Source of the DNA: JADJYF01 sp965278995
GTDB taxonomy: Bacteria; Pseudomonadota; Gammaproteobacteria; Ga0077536
DNA length: 64,000 nt
Direction of reading: 5' to 3'
Assembly: GCA_965278995.1 (NCBI GenBank)
Contig: OZ257136.1
Span: 3,038,001-3,102,000, forward strand
Part shown: positions 30,536-38,983 of the stretch, one piece after another
Numbering within the stretch: position 1 is the first letter of the stretch
Layout of the letters: each line of letters starts with the position of its first letter
Translations under genes and position numbers: made by a program
Notes under the pieces: generated by a model
The model's input: the letters and a program-made list of their open reading frames with translations, nothing else
Databases searched by the model: none
Told to the model about the DNA's origin: nothing

Positions 30536-31537
30536 ATGCTGCATAATCAAAGACTCCTGCTGCTCTTAGGCTCCCTGGCGATCGCGCCGCTGGCCCATTC
30601 GGCGGAGACCATTTTTTTCGAAGATTTTGGTTGCACCGGCGCTGCCGGGACCAAATCGGGCGGTACCGGCATCTGCACCGGCGGCGCAACGACGCCGAAG
30701 ACGTGGACCTCGTTGACGGTGACGGATGGTCAGGGCGGCGGCATGTATCGCGCCGGCCCTGCTAACGGTGTCAACCAGATTATCCGTGCCGACGACAGCA
30801 CGCCGATAGTCACCCAGGACTCAGCGCCGGTCAATTTTTCCGTCAGTGGAAGAAACTGGGACATCCACGACGGCTCGCAAATCACGCAGATCTCGGGCTA
30901 CCGCACGCCCAACACGGCGACCAACACGAACATGCAGGGCAACATGCTCGGCCATGTCGTATCGAGCGCCTCGCTGCCCAGCAACAACGAAGACAACTAC
31001 TATCAGATCAATGGCATCCAGTTGAACGCCAAGCTGACGAGCATTCAACTGGCGTTTGACTTCGATTCCTTCATCTTTGCTGACGGTGACGGCTTCGGCG
31101 TCGCGATCTCGATCGACGGTGGCAACAATTTCGACATCCTGAATCCGATGGTGGGTTCGGCAATGACCTATCGCAATCTGCCGACCGGGACTGGCGATTT
31201 CTCGCTTGACACCTTGCTCGGTGAAACGGTCGGCGCGCCGTTGGTCGGATTCGACGGCTCCGGCAACAACGTCGCCGGTACGGCAATGTTTGACCTTTCC
31301 GGCTTCGCTAACAAAACGATCTCGCTGCGTTTCGCTTACGCCAGTGTAGCTTCGGACTCTGGCGGTTCGGCCGACGGCATCAACATCGACAACATCCGGG
31401 TCACTGGCGTCTGCACTACCGGGTCCGGACCGAACTGCACCACCAACAACAACAATGCGCCGGAACCGGCCTCGCTCGGCCTTGCTCTGCTCGGACTGAC
31501 GGCGGCTTCCTGGCGACGTCGCGCCAAGCGCGCCTGA
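30536..31537 (+). CDS. PEP-CTERM sorting domain protein
   Basis: A 333-residue exported protein. Signal peptide MLHNQRLLLLLGSLAIAPLA-HSA, then a beta-rich body with jelly-roll-like patterns (LAFDFDSF, DGFGVAISIDGG, ADGINIDNIRVTG) and a few Cys near both ends. An Asn-rich spacer precedes the classic tripartite tail: PEPASLG, a hydrophobic stretch and RRRAKR. The tail should be cut by an exosortase and the protein placed at the surface or in the matrix. I chose the ATG at 30536 since the signal peptide starts there; upstream in-frame codons lie in or before the sigma-54 promoter. A terminator follows. The body's function is unknown. Confidence 0.92.
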   Translation: MLHNQRLLLLLGSLAIAPLAHSAETIFFEDFGCTGAAGTKSGGTGICTGGATTPKTWTSLTVTDGQGGGMYRAGPANGVNQIIRADDSTPIVTQDSAPVNFSVSGRNWDIHDGSQITQISGYRTPNTATNTNMQGNMLGHVVSSASLPSNNEDNYYQINGIQLNAKLTSIQLAFDFDSFIFADGDGFGVAISIDGGNNFDILNPMVGSAMTYRNLPTGTGDFSLDTLLGETVGAPLVGFDGSGNNVAGTAMFDLSGFANKTISLRFAYASVASDSGGSADGINIDNIRVTGVCTTGSGPNCTTNNNNAPEPASLGLALLGLTAASWRRRAKRA

Positions 31538-31566
31538 GCCCCGGCAGCGCTCCGCGCCCGTATCGA

Positions 31567-31594
31567 ACCCCCGGCCAGTCCGGGGGTTTTTTTT
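31567..31594 (+). terminator. Rho-independent terminator after the PEP-CTERM gene
   Basis: CCCCCGG / CCGGGGG stem with a short loop followed by eight T. It separates the sigma-54-driven gene from wecB. Confidence 0.93.
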
Positions 31595-31649
31595 GGCATT
31601 GCTGACGCTGCTACTATTCCGGGCACGCTCACTGCAAAGTGCATTCCGT

Positions 31650-32771
31650 GTGACTGCTAGAACCACGCTTGTCGCCGTCCTCGGCACGCGGCCAGAAATG
31701 GTCAAGTTTGCACCCGTGCTGGCGGCACTCGCCGCCCATCCGCGATTCGACGTGAAAACCGTCGTGACCGGCCAGCAGCCGGATCTCATGCCGGATTTCA
31801 TCAAGACCTTTGGACTCGCGCCGACCCGCGAACTCGCTGTCATGGTGCCAGAGCAGTCGGTCGCTGCGCTGTTAGCCGGGAGTGCGAGGGCGCTGGTGCC
31901 CGTGCTGCGTGAGTTCGCGCCGCAAGCAGTGCTGGTGCAGGGCGATACGACGACTGCGCTGGCCGCAGCGCTGGTCGCCGCATTCGCACACATTCCAGTC
32001 GTTCATATCGAAGCGGGCTTGCGCACCGGCAACCTCGCTTCCCCGTATCCGGAAGAAATCAATCGCACATTGATTACGCATGCCGCGACCCTGCATTGCG
32101 CACCGACTATCGGCAACATGCGCCAACTGCTGAGCGAAGGGATTACCGCCGACCATATTGTTTTGACCGGCAATCCGGTGGTCGATGCCATGACCAGCGC
32201 TATGCCAGGGGCCGCGCCGACACCGCTGGTCGCCACTCTGCTTGCCGGCACGGCCGGCCAACAGCGGGTCGTCGTCACCCTGCATCGGCGAGAGAACTTC
32301 GGTCAGCGTCTGACCGATTACCTGCAGGTGATTGCTGATTTCGTCAAGTCTACGCCGGCAGTCGAACTCGTCTTTCCCGTGCATCCGAATCCGCAAGTTC
32401 GGCGCGCCGTGGAAACGACGCTTGCCGGTCGGCCGCGCGTTCATCTGACACCACCGCTGAACTACACGGATTTTCTGTGTCTTCTGAAGGCGGCCGCGCT
32501 GGTGTTGTCCGATTCAGGCGGGATCCAGGAAGAAATCGCCGTCCTCGGCACACCCTTGATCATCCTGCGCGAAAATACCGAAAGGCCCGAGATCCTGGCC
32601 ACGGGCATTGCCCGTCTCGCCGCCGATGGCGCTCAACTTGCCAGCCTGCTGACCGCTATAAGCGAGAGGCACGAGTGGCCAGCCAGCGCTCCACTGACGC
32701 ATAATCCTTTCGGGGACGGGACTGGCGGTGCGCGTATCGCAGCGGCGATCGCGGCTTTCCTGCCGCCGTGA
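31650..32771 (+). CDS. wecB: UDP-N-acetylglucosamine 2-epimerase (non-hydrolysing)
   Basis: Interconverts UDP-GlcNAc and UDP-ManNAc, supplying ManNAc-type sugars for surface polysaccharide. 373 residues from the GTG at 31650, close to E. coli WecB (376). GTRPEMVKFAPV at the N-terminus, HIEAGLRTGN, HRRENFG and SDSGGIQEE are family hallmarks. An earlier in-frame TTG falls inside the terminator and is rejected. It is the first gene of the plus-strand polysaccharide run that continues to 36.8 kb. Confidence 0.95.
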   Translation: MTARTTLVAVLGTRPEMVKFAPVLAALAAHPRFDVKTVVTGQQPDLMPDFIKTFGLAPTRELAVMVPEQSVAALLAGSARALVPVLREFAPQAVLVQGDTTTALAAALVAAFAHIPVVHIEAGLRTGNLASPYPEEINRTLITHAATLHCAPTIGNMRQLLSEGITADHIVLTGNPVVDAMTSAMPGAAPTPLVATLLAGTAGQQRVVVTLHRRENFGQRLTDYLQVIADFVKSTPAVELVFPVHPNPQVRRAVETTLAGRPRVHLTPPLNYTDFLCLLKAAALVLSDSGGIQEEIAVLGTPLIILRENTERPEILATGIARLAADGAQLASLLTAISERHEWPASAPLTHNPFGDGTGGARIAAAIAAFLPP

Positions 32772-32810
32772 ACGGGAAGCTGCCAGCACCGTGCCGGCCA
32801 CAGATCGCCG

Positions 32811-34484
32811 ATGAAAAATATCCTGACCATCCATATCGAGGATTACTACCAGGTCGGCGCGTTCAGCCATCTCATCCCGTATCAGGAATGGGAGCGCTTC
32901 GAAGACCGCATTCGCCGTAATACCAACCGCGCACTCGAGCTGCTCGATGAAACCGGCACGCGGGCGACGTTCTTTGTCAGCGGCTGGATCGCCGAAAAAC
33001 ACGCTGACCTGCTGCGCAGCATTGTCGCCGCCGGCCATGAAATCGCCGCCCAGGGCTATTATCAGCACTCCATTCGCAACGCCCCGCCGGGTGTTTTTCG
33101 CGACGACGTCCGACGGACACGCCAACTCATCGAACAGGCCGTTGGCCACGAGGTGCTGGGCTTTCGCGTCGGCCGCGGATGGATCGGCCCCGACGATCTG
33201 TGGGCCCTGGACGTCCTCGAAGCAGAGCACTTTACCTACGATTCGAGCATCTGCCCGATAGGCACACAGTTCGAGCACGAGCCGGAACGCCATGCGATAC
33301 ACCGCGCAGTTGGCGGCAGCGGGGAGATGCTCGAGATCCCCGTTTCATCGACGCGCATATTCGGGCACGCGGTCCCCTTCGCCGGCGGCAACTACCTGCG
33401 CCAGCTCCCGCTCGGTTTGACCCGCCGCGCGGCGCGCGCCTGGGTGGAACAGCGGCGCCAACCTTTGGTGATGTATTTTCATATCTGGGAACTCGACGAT
33501 GCTCAACCCAGCATCACCGCGGCGAACGCACTGCAACGCCTGCGCCATTACCGTAATCTGGCTGCGATGCGCGAACGCATCGGTTATCTGCTCAAGGCCT
33601 GGCCGTTCACGTCTGTGCAGGATTATCTGCAGCTGAGCCAGACCCGGCGGGTGGAACCTGCCGTCTCTGCCGCTCCGCCGGGCTTGGCGGATTCGGCGCT
33701 TTCAACGGGCGGACCGCCGGTCTCGGTTTCTACGATCCGTCGTGTCGCGCTCTCGATCATCGTGCCCTGTTTCAACGAACAGGACTCACTGGCGTATCTG
33801 GCGCGGACCTTGGATGCGTTTCGCGCGGCGACTGCCGCACGGTTGGACCTCGAATTCGTCTTCGTCGACGACGGAAGTACGGATGAAACCTGGGCTGGCT
33901 TGCAGGCAGCTTTCAGCGAGCGCGACGATTGCGTCCTGTCGCGTCATGCCGAAAACCGCGGGATTGCTGGTGCCATCATGAGTGGCGCTGCCGAATCGCG
34001 TCACGAACTCATCGCCGTACTCGATGCCGATTGCACGTTTGATCCATTCCAGATAGAGCAGATGCTGGCCGAGCTTCATGACGACGTGACCGTCGTCGTC
34101 GCCTCACCGTTTCACGCTGACGGCGCAGTTCGCAACGTGCCGGGCTGGCGACTGCTGTTGTCGCGCACGGCGACCGTGCTTTACCAGCGCGTGTTCCACA
34201 ATCGTCTGTCGAGTTATACCAGCTGTTTTCGCATCTATCGTCGCACAGCACTCTCGAATCTCGTGCTGTCGAATACCGGTTTCTGCGGTGTGACAGAGAT
34301 TATCGCCCGCCTCGATCTGGCTGGGCATCGTATCGTCGAATGTCCGGTCGTTTTGCAGGTCCGTCTGCTTGGGCAATCCAAGATCCGTCTGCTGCGGGTC
34401 TCGCTCGACCATCTCGAACTGCTGGGTCGCCTGGTGTTGCGCCGGTTTTTCGGTGTGCCCTTGTTGAACGAACGGGGCCTCTGA
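32811..34484 (+). CDS. PEP-CTERM-type polysaccharide deacetylase fused to a family 2 glycosyltransferase
   Basis: 557 residues, two domains. Residues 1-275 follow the PEP-CTERM-locus deacetylase family closely: HIEDYYQVGAF (D11), ATFFVSGWIAEKH, YDSSICP and MYFHIWELD. However, the usual metal-binding SHGYxH is AQGYYQ here, so Q81 and Q85 stand where both zinc His are expected, and the GFRAPS motif reads GFRVGR. Hydrolase activity is therefore doubtful. After a 35-residue linker, residues 312-557 form a GT-A fold of the dolichol-phosphate-mannose-synthase type, with VDDGSTDET and DAD (405-407), and no C-terminal membrane helices. The fusion presumably couples sugar transfer to a lipid carrier with recognition of an acylated sugar (inference). 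Confidence 0.88.
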   Translation: MKNILTIHIEDYYQVGAFSHLIPYQEWERFEDRIRRNTNRALELLDETGTRATFFVSGWIAEKHADLLRSIVAAGHEIAAQGYYQHSIRNAPPGVFRDDVRRTRQLIEQAVGHEVLGFRVGRGWIGPDDLWALDVLEAEHFTYDSSICPIGTQFEHEPERHAIHRAVGGSGEMLEIPVSSTRIFGHAVPFAGGNYLRQLPLGLTRRAARAWVEQRRQPLVMYFHIWELDDAQPSITAANALQRLRHYRNLAAMRERIGYLLKAWPFTSVQDYLQLSQTRRVEPAVSAAPPGLADSALSTGGPPVSVSTIRRVALSIIVPCFNEQDSLAYLARTLDAFRAATAARLDLEFVFVDDGSTDETWAGLQAAFSERDDCVLSRHAENRGIAGAIMSGAAESRHELIAVLDADCTFDPFQIEQMLAELHDDVTVVVASPFHADGAVRNVPGWRLLLSRTATVLYQRVFHNRLSSYTSCFRIYRRTALSNLVLSNTGFCGVTEIIARLDLAGHRIVECPVVLQVRLLGQSKIRLLRVSLDHLELLGRLVLRRFFGVPLLNERGL

Positions 34485-34487
34485 GCG

Positions 34488-35807
34488 GTGACACTCGTTG
34501 CAGGCCCGCGTCAGCAATGGGTCATTCTTGGTGCGGGCATGCTCGGGCTCACACTCGCCTGGCGACTGGCGGCGCGCGGGTTGGATGTTACCGTGCTTGA
34601 AGCAGCGCCCAGCGTCGGCGGATTGACGGCCAGCCATGCACGCGACGAGATACAGTGGGATCGTTATTATCATGTCATCGAGGCCGGCGACAGCGCTCTG
34701 CTCAAACTGTTCGGTGAGCTGAACTTGCGCGACAGCGTGGAATGGCGGCAGACGCGGACCTTATATTTTGACGGGCGCGCGCACTATCCGTTGAACAACG
34801 CGCTCGATTACCTGCTTCTGCCCGCCTTATCGTTGAAAGACAAACTGCGCATCGGCCTCAATATCGTGTACGGCGCACGTTACGGCGCACGACCAGCGCT
34901 GGAACAACGCTCGGCTGAAGAATGGCTGTGCGCCTGGTCGGGCCGCTCCGCTTACGAGGCCCTGTGGCGGCCGCTGCTACGGGCTAAACTCGGCGCCAAC
35001 GACAAACTCGTTTCGGCCGCCTATATCGGCGCCGTCATGCGCCGCTTCTACGGTGCACGCGAAGGGGCCAGTCGCACTGAAAAATTCGGCTTCCTGCCAG
35101 GCGGCTACGCGCGCATCATCGGCGCTCTGACGAGCGCGTTGACTGCGGCTGGCGTGCGCATCCACACCGGCGCCACAGTACGCGAAATTGCGGGCAAGGA
35201 CGGACGCATCGTCATCACCGAAAAAAATGACGCGATAACCTGCGATTCGGCGATCGTGACTTTCGCTTCGCCTATCGCAATCGCGCTGTGTGCGGGTCTA
35301 AGCGCAGAGGAACGCGCGCAGCATGCGCAACTGCGCTATCAGGGCGTCGTCTGCCTATCGCTGCTGCTGCGCCGACCACTGGGTGGCGCATACCTTACTT
35401 ATATCACCGACGAGCGCGTTCCCTTCACGACGGTCATCGAAATGAGCGCGCTGACCGGCACCACCCCTTACAACGGTCATCATCTGGTCTATCTGCCGAA
35501 ATACGTGCCGAGTGACGACTCTCTGCTGCAAGCGGATGACCAGACCATCCAGGCATCGTTCTGCAGTGCATTGCGGCAGCTCTATCCGGATTTCAGTACT
35601 GACGATATCGTCGACTTTCGCGTTGCGCGAGCACCTTATGTCATGGCGTTGCCACTGCAGAACTACTCCCACAATCTGCCATCGTTGCGGACTGCGGTAC
35701 CTGGGCTCGCAATCTGCAATTCGGCGCACATCGTCAACGCCTCGCTGGCGGTCAACGAAACAGTCCTGCTGGCCAATCGTGCAGCCGATACGCTAGTGGG
35801 CCCATGA
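34488..35807 (+). CDS. NAD(P)/FAD-dependent oxidoreductase (amine oxidase / UDP-galactopyranose mutase-like fold)
   Basis: 439 residues. The N-terminal FAD-binding fold has GAGMLG, an acidic residue at the end of strand 2 (VTVLEA) and the GG doublet in SVGGLTAS. The middle (YYHVIEAGDSALLKLF, YPLNNALDYLLLP) resembles proteins annotated near glycosyltransferases and distant to protoporphyrinogen oxidase and UDP-galactopyranose mutase. GTG start 3 bp after the previous stop; its own stop overlaps the next start (ATGA). Tight coupling to two deacetylase-type genes suggests it acts on a sugar or lipid-linked sugar. Substrate unknown. Confidence 0.82.
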   Translation: MTLVAGPRQQWVILGAGMLGLTLAWRLAARGLDVTVLEAAPSVGGLTASHARDEIQWDRYYHVIEAGDSALLKLFGELNLRDSVEWRQTRTLYFDGRAHYPLNNALDYLLLPALSLKDKLRIGLNIVYGARYGARPALEQRSAEEWLCAWSGRSAYEALWRPLLRAKLGANDKLVSAAYIGAVMRRFYGAREGASRTEKFGFLPGGYARIIGALTSALTAAGVRIHTGATVREIAGKDGRIVITEKNDAITCDSAIVTFASPIAIALCAGLSAEERAQHAQLRYQGVVCLSLLLRRPLGGAYLTYITDERVPFTTVIEMSALTGTTPYNGHHLVYLPKYVPSDDSLLQADDQTIQASFCSALRQLYPDFSTDDIVDFRVARAPYVMALPLQNYSHNLPSLRTAVPGLAICNSAHIVNASLAVNETVLLANRAADTLVGP

Positions 35808-36781
35808 ACGCGCGAATGCCAGCAGCGCTTTCCATCGATCTCGACAACCTGTGGACTTACCTGCGTTCTCGCGGCGATCCGCGCTGGGTCGACCGACCAT
35901 CGTTCCTACCGCGCGCCGTTCCGCGCGTGCAGGCGGTGCTCGAATCCTGTGGTCTGCACGCTACTGCATTTGTGGTCGGTCGTGATGCCGAAGAGCCGGT
36001 CGATGCAGACGCCATCCGCACTTTGCTCGATGCCGGCCATGAGCTCGGGAATCATTCTTACGACCACGATGCCGGCTTTCATGCCGGCACGGCCGCCGCC
36101 ATCGACGCGGACTTTACTCGCAGCGAAGCTGCCCTCGCCCTGCTCGGCGCAGGAAAAGCGCGCGGCTTTCGCGGGCCTTCGTTTCGACTTTCGCGTGTCA
36201 TCCTGGAGACCTTGTCGGCACGCGGCTATGACTACGACGCCTCGCTCTATCCAAATGCGCTCGGCGCCCTGGCACGGGCCTGGCAACGCAGACATTTCGA
36301 ACTCGACCCGCAGGCGAGCGCAGCGCTGGCCGGACAATATGGCACCTTGCGCGATGCACGTGCGCCGCTCGCGCCGTTCCGTTGGCAACTCGCAGCCAGC
36401 AGACTCGTCGAAATGCCGGTCTCGACCTTGCCGCTGTTACGGCTGCCGATACATTTTACCTACCTGAACTATCTCGCCGATCACAGCGACGCTGTGGCGA
36501 TCACCTATGCGCGAACACATATCGCACTATGTCTGCTTCGCCAACAGGGGCCATCGCTCTTGCTGCACGCGACGGATTTCATTGGTGCCGACGATGCCAC
36601 GTGTCCGTCATTCATGCCTGGCATGCGCCGGAGCGCCGCTGAAAAGCTGGCCTGGATGCGCAAAGTCCTGGCGTTGTATCAGACAGCGTTTGAAGTGCAA
36701 CCGCTCGGCGCCCGCTTCGACAGGCTGCGAGACCAGGAGAATCTGACCCTGCACGAGCCGACGCAGTTCGGACTAAGGTGA
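35804..36781 (+). CDS. Polysaccharide deacetylase family protein (NodB domain), intact motifs
   Basis: 325 residues. In contrast to the fused copy upstream, the metal site is complete: IDLDN (D12/D14), GNHSYDHD (H84, H88) and GFRGPSFR, so it should be an active carbohydrate N-deacetylase or deformylase. No signal peptide is seen, so action in the cytoplasm on a nucleotide- or lipid-linked sugar is likely, as for ArnD. The start overlaps the oxidoreductase stop by 4 bp. Its end overlaps the convergent GT-C gene by 9 bp. Confidence 0.88.
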   Translation: MNARMPAALSIDLDNLWTYLRSRGDPRWVDRPSFLPRAVPRVQAVLESCGLHATAFVVGRDAEEPVDADAIRTLLDAGHELGNHSYDHDAGFHAGTAAAIDADFTRSEAALALLGAGKARGFRGPSFRLSRVILETLSARGYDYDASLYPNALGALARAWQRRHFELDPQASAALAGQYGTLRDARAPLAPFRWQLAASRLVEMPVSTLPLLRLPIHFTYLNYLADHSDAVAITYARTHIALCLLRQQGPSLLLHATDFIGADDATCPSFMPGMRRSAAEKLAWMRKVLALYQTAFEVQPLGARFDRLRDQENLTLHEPTQFGLR

Positions 36782-38365
36782 CTTCTCCAGCAAGCGCGCC
36801 GGCTGGGGAACGAGATGACGGGTGCGCCATACCTCCGGTCGGACCTGATACCACGTGCCATCCTGGTCGGTCGCGAACGGCGCATAAGCCGACAAAATAT
36901 ACTCACGCACGCCGGCCTGGCGCGCCGCCATAATCTTGACGTTTTCGCTGTCGATGTAGATATAGGCCGGCATCGCCAAGCGCAACTGACGCGGTACCTG
37001 AACCCATTGCACTTGCAGAAAATACTGCCACGCCCAGCCGGTTATCGGAAGCGCCGGTCGGCGGCCCGAAAGATGATAGAACAGCGGATCTCCGAACACA
37101 TAAATCGGCCCCGGTCGGGCAGTTTCGCTGGCAAGGAATCGCACGCTGCGCTCAATCTGCGCGTACTTGGGGTTCAGCAGGCGGTGCATGTCGGCAGCGT
37201 CGCCATGAGCCTGCAAGAAAACATCAATATGCGCAGACAACTTCTGCTCGCCAGGAATGGCGAGACTCGCGACGGCCGGGAACGCGAGCGTAACGACAAG
37301 CACACTCGCCAGTTCGTTTCCGATCGCGCCGCGGGACCTCAGTATCTGCGGAACGACACCAATGCCACGCACGGCAAGTATGCCTGCTGGCGTGAACAGC
37401 AGAAGGAAATGATAGCTCCACCAGGAAAAGCGTTGGATCAAAATCACCCCGGCAGCGGCCAGGAGCCATGCCATCGCCAAGCTGGTCACGATGTGCCGCT
37501 CGCGATACCACCAATCAGCGAGTGCCAGCACGGCGAACAAGGACCACACGAGGTAAACGGACGCGAAAAACAGCAATGACTCGGCGAGTCGAAAATAGCT
37601 GGCAGGCGGGGCAGCAATCAGCGCGACGCGGGGGTATTCAAACGCCGTCCAGTAGAGCTCAGCCAGATTGCCGTCCGACCAGAACTTGAACGCAACGGCG
37701 CCAAGCACTGTTCCCAGACCGACTGCTGCCGGCAGGCACAGACGCCACGCGAAGACCGGCAAGGACATACAGCGTGCCTGCCAGACGTGGAGCGCGGCAA
37801 CCAGCCAGAAAACGACGCATATCGGTGCCAGGACGAGTTTGAAACTGACAACAATGCCAGCCATGACGCCACTCAAGGCGTAAGCGCCGCTCAATGTTTT
37901 GCCGCGCCAGGTGATCCGCGTCGCGAACCAGCCGCAGAGATATAACGGCAACGCTGTCAGCATTTCAACTTGCGTGAGATGAAATGCTTCAGCGGTTGCG
38001 TAGAAAACGCCGACAACCGCCACTGCTGCAAGACCGGACATCCACGGATACAGACAATACTCGCGGAGCGTTCCCATCAGCACCAGACTGAAGCCCAGCA
38101 TCCAGACCAGTTCCATGGCGTGGACGCCGAACTCATTCAGACCGAAGCATCGACCCGCCATGGTGTAGAACCAGAACAGGGCCGGCATCTTGTTGTCCCA
38201 GAAATCGACATACAGCAGCCCACCTGCCAGAATCGATTTAGCGCCGGTGAGGGCAATGATGTGATCGGCGACAAACGGGAAGTTGAGGTTCAATGCGCCT
38301 AGACCGACGACAATCGCCAGGCACAACCCGTACGCCATCAGGTCTACAGCGGATAACTTGCTCAT
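36773..38365 (-). CDS. GT-C family membrane glycosyltransferase (ArnT / GT39-like)
   Basis: 530 residues with about 11-12 membrane helices and a C-terminal soluble part. The first outer loop has LLYVDFWDNKMPALFW, the PYxDFxDxKPP pattern of family 39/83 enzymes that take sugar from a polyprenyl-phosphate donor. The usual acidic pair early in loop 1 is less clear (VADH), so the exact family is uncertain. It reads against the polysaccharide genes and overlaps the deacetylase 3' end by 9 bp. It would accept the lipid-linked sugar made by the GT2 domain (inference). Confidence 0.8.
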   Translation of the reverse strand: MSKLSAVDLMAYGLCLAIVVGLGALNLNFPFVADHIIALTGAKSILAGGLLYVDFWDNKMPALFWFYTMAGRCFGLNEFGVHAMELVWMLGFSLVLMGTLREYCLYPWMSGLAAVAVVGVFYATAEAFHLTQVEMLTALPLYLCGWFATRITWRGKTLSGAYALSGVMAGIVVSFKLVLAPICVVFWLVAALHVWQARCMSLPVFAWRLCLPAAVGLGTVLGAVAFKFWSDGNLAELYWTAFEYPRVALIAAPPASYFRLAESLLFFASVYLVWSLFAVLALADWWYRERHIVTSLAMAWLLAAAGVILIQRFSWWSYHFLLLFTPAGILAVRGIGVVPQILRSRGAIGNELASVLVVTLAFPAVASLAIPGEQKLSAHIDVFLQAHGDAADMHRLLNPKYAQIERSVRFLASETARPGPIYVFGDPLFYHLSGRRPALPITGWAWQYFLQVQWVQVPRQLRLAMPAYIYIDSENVKIMAARQAGVREYILSAYAPFATDQDGTWYQVRPEVWRTRHLVPQPARLLEKSP

Positions 38366-38556
38366 GTGCCGGGGTAGCGGCGACGCCTGACAGGAATTGA
38401 ACGCGAACCTAACGGCGCGCTATGTACGGTGGAAGTCCGGGCGATGTTGCCCGCTTACCTGGCGCTGGATAGGCCCGCTGTAGCAGCGCCCTGGTAATTC
38501 CGGCCCACGGGGAGTCGCTACGCGGACGGGGTTCGCCCCGCCCGTCAGCTTCACTA

Positions 38557-38904
38557 TCAGACCGAGAACGAAGACCCGCAGCCGCAGGTAGTCGAGGCGT
38601 TCGGGTTGCGGATGACGAACTGCGAACCTTCGAGTCCTTCGGTGTAGTCGATCTCGGCGCCGAGCAGATACTGAAAGCTCATCGGATCGACCAGCAACTT
38701 GACGCCCTGGTTGACGACGATGGTGTCGCCGTCGGTTTCGGCCTGGTCAAAGGTGAAACCATACTGGAAGCCGGAGCAGCCGCCACCGGAAATGAAGACC
38801 CGTAGCATGAGGCTATCGTCGCCCTCTTCGTCGATCAGGGTGCGGACCTTGAGTGCCGCCGCATCGGTAAAAACCAGGGGCTGGGTCTCTGCGTTCATCG
38901 TCAT
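38557..38904 (-). CDS. erpA: Iron-sulfur cluster insertion protein ErpA
   Basis: A-type carrier that delivers Fe-S clusters to apo-proteins, including IspG/IspH of the MEP pathway. 115 residues, with the three cluster cysteines C43 (GGGCSGFQYGF), C107 and C109 (CGCG). The start at 38904 (MTMNAETQ) is chosen because longer frames add 43 unrelated residues; the ATG two codons later is also possible. It ends the minus-strand run argC-hypothetical-bactofilin-erpA. Confidence 0.95.
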   Translation of the reverse strand: MTMNAETQPLVFTDAAALKVRTLIDEEGDDSLMLRVFISGGGCSGFQYGFTFDQAETDGDTIVVNQGVKLLVDPMSFQYLLGAEIDYTEGLEGSQFVIRNPNASTTCGCGSSFSV

Positions 38905-38983
38905 TGGCCTTGCTGGGACAGCATTTGGAACAGTACCAAGATAATACCGACTACGCCCGCTTTCAACCGCCGGCGCAGTGTGC

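Noticed and set aside
31593..31649. Upstream TTG start for wecB
   Set aside because: It lies in the T-run of the terminator and would add residues not seen in WecB.
30821..31993. 390-codon minus-strand open frame across the PEP-CTERM gene and terminator
   Set aside because: It crosses a clear terminator and the wecB start, with low-complexity Ala/Arg sequence.
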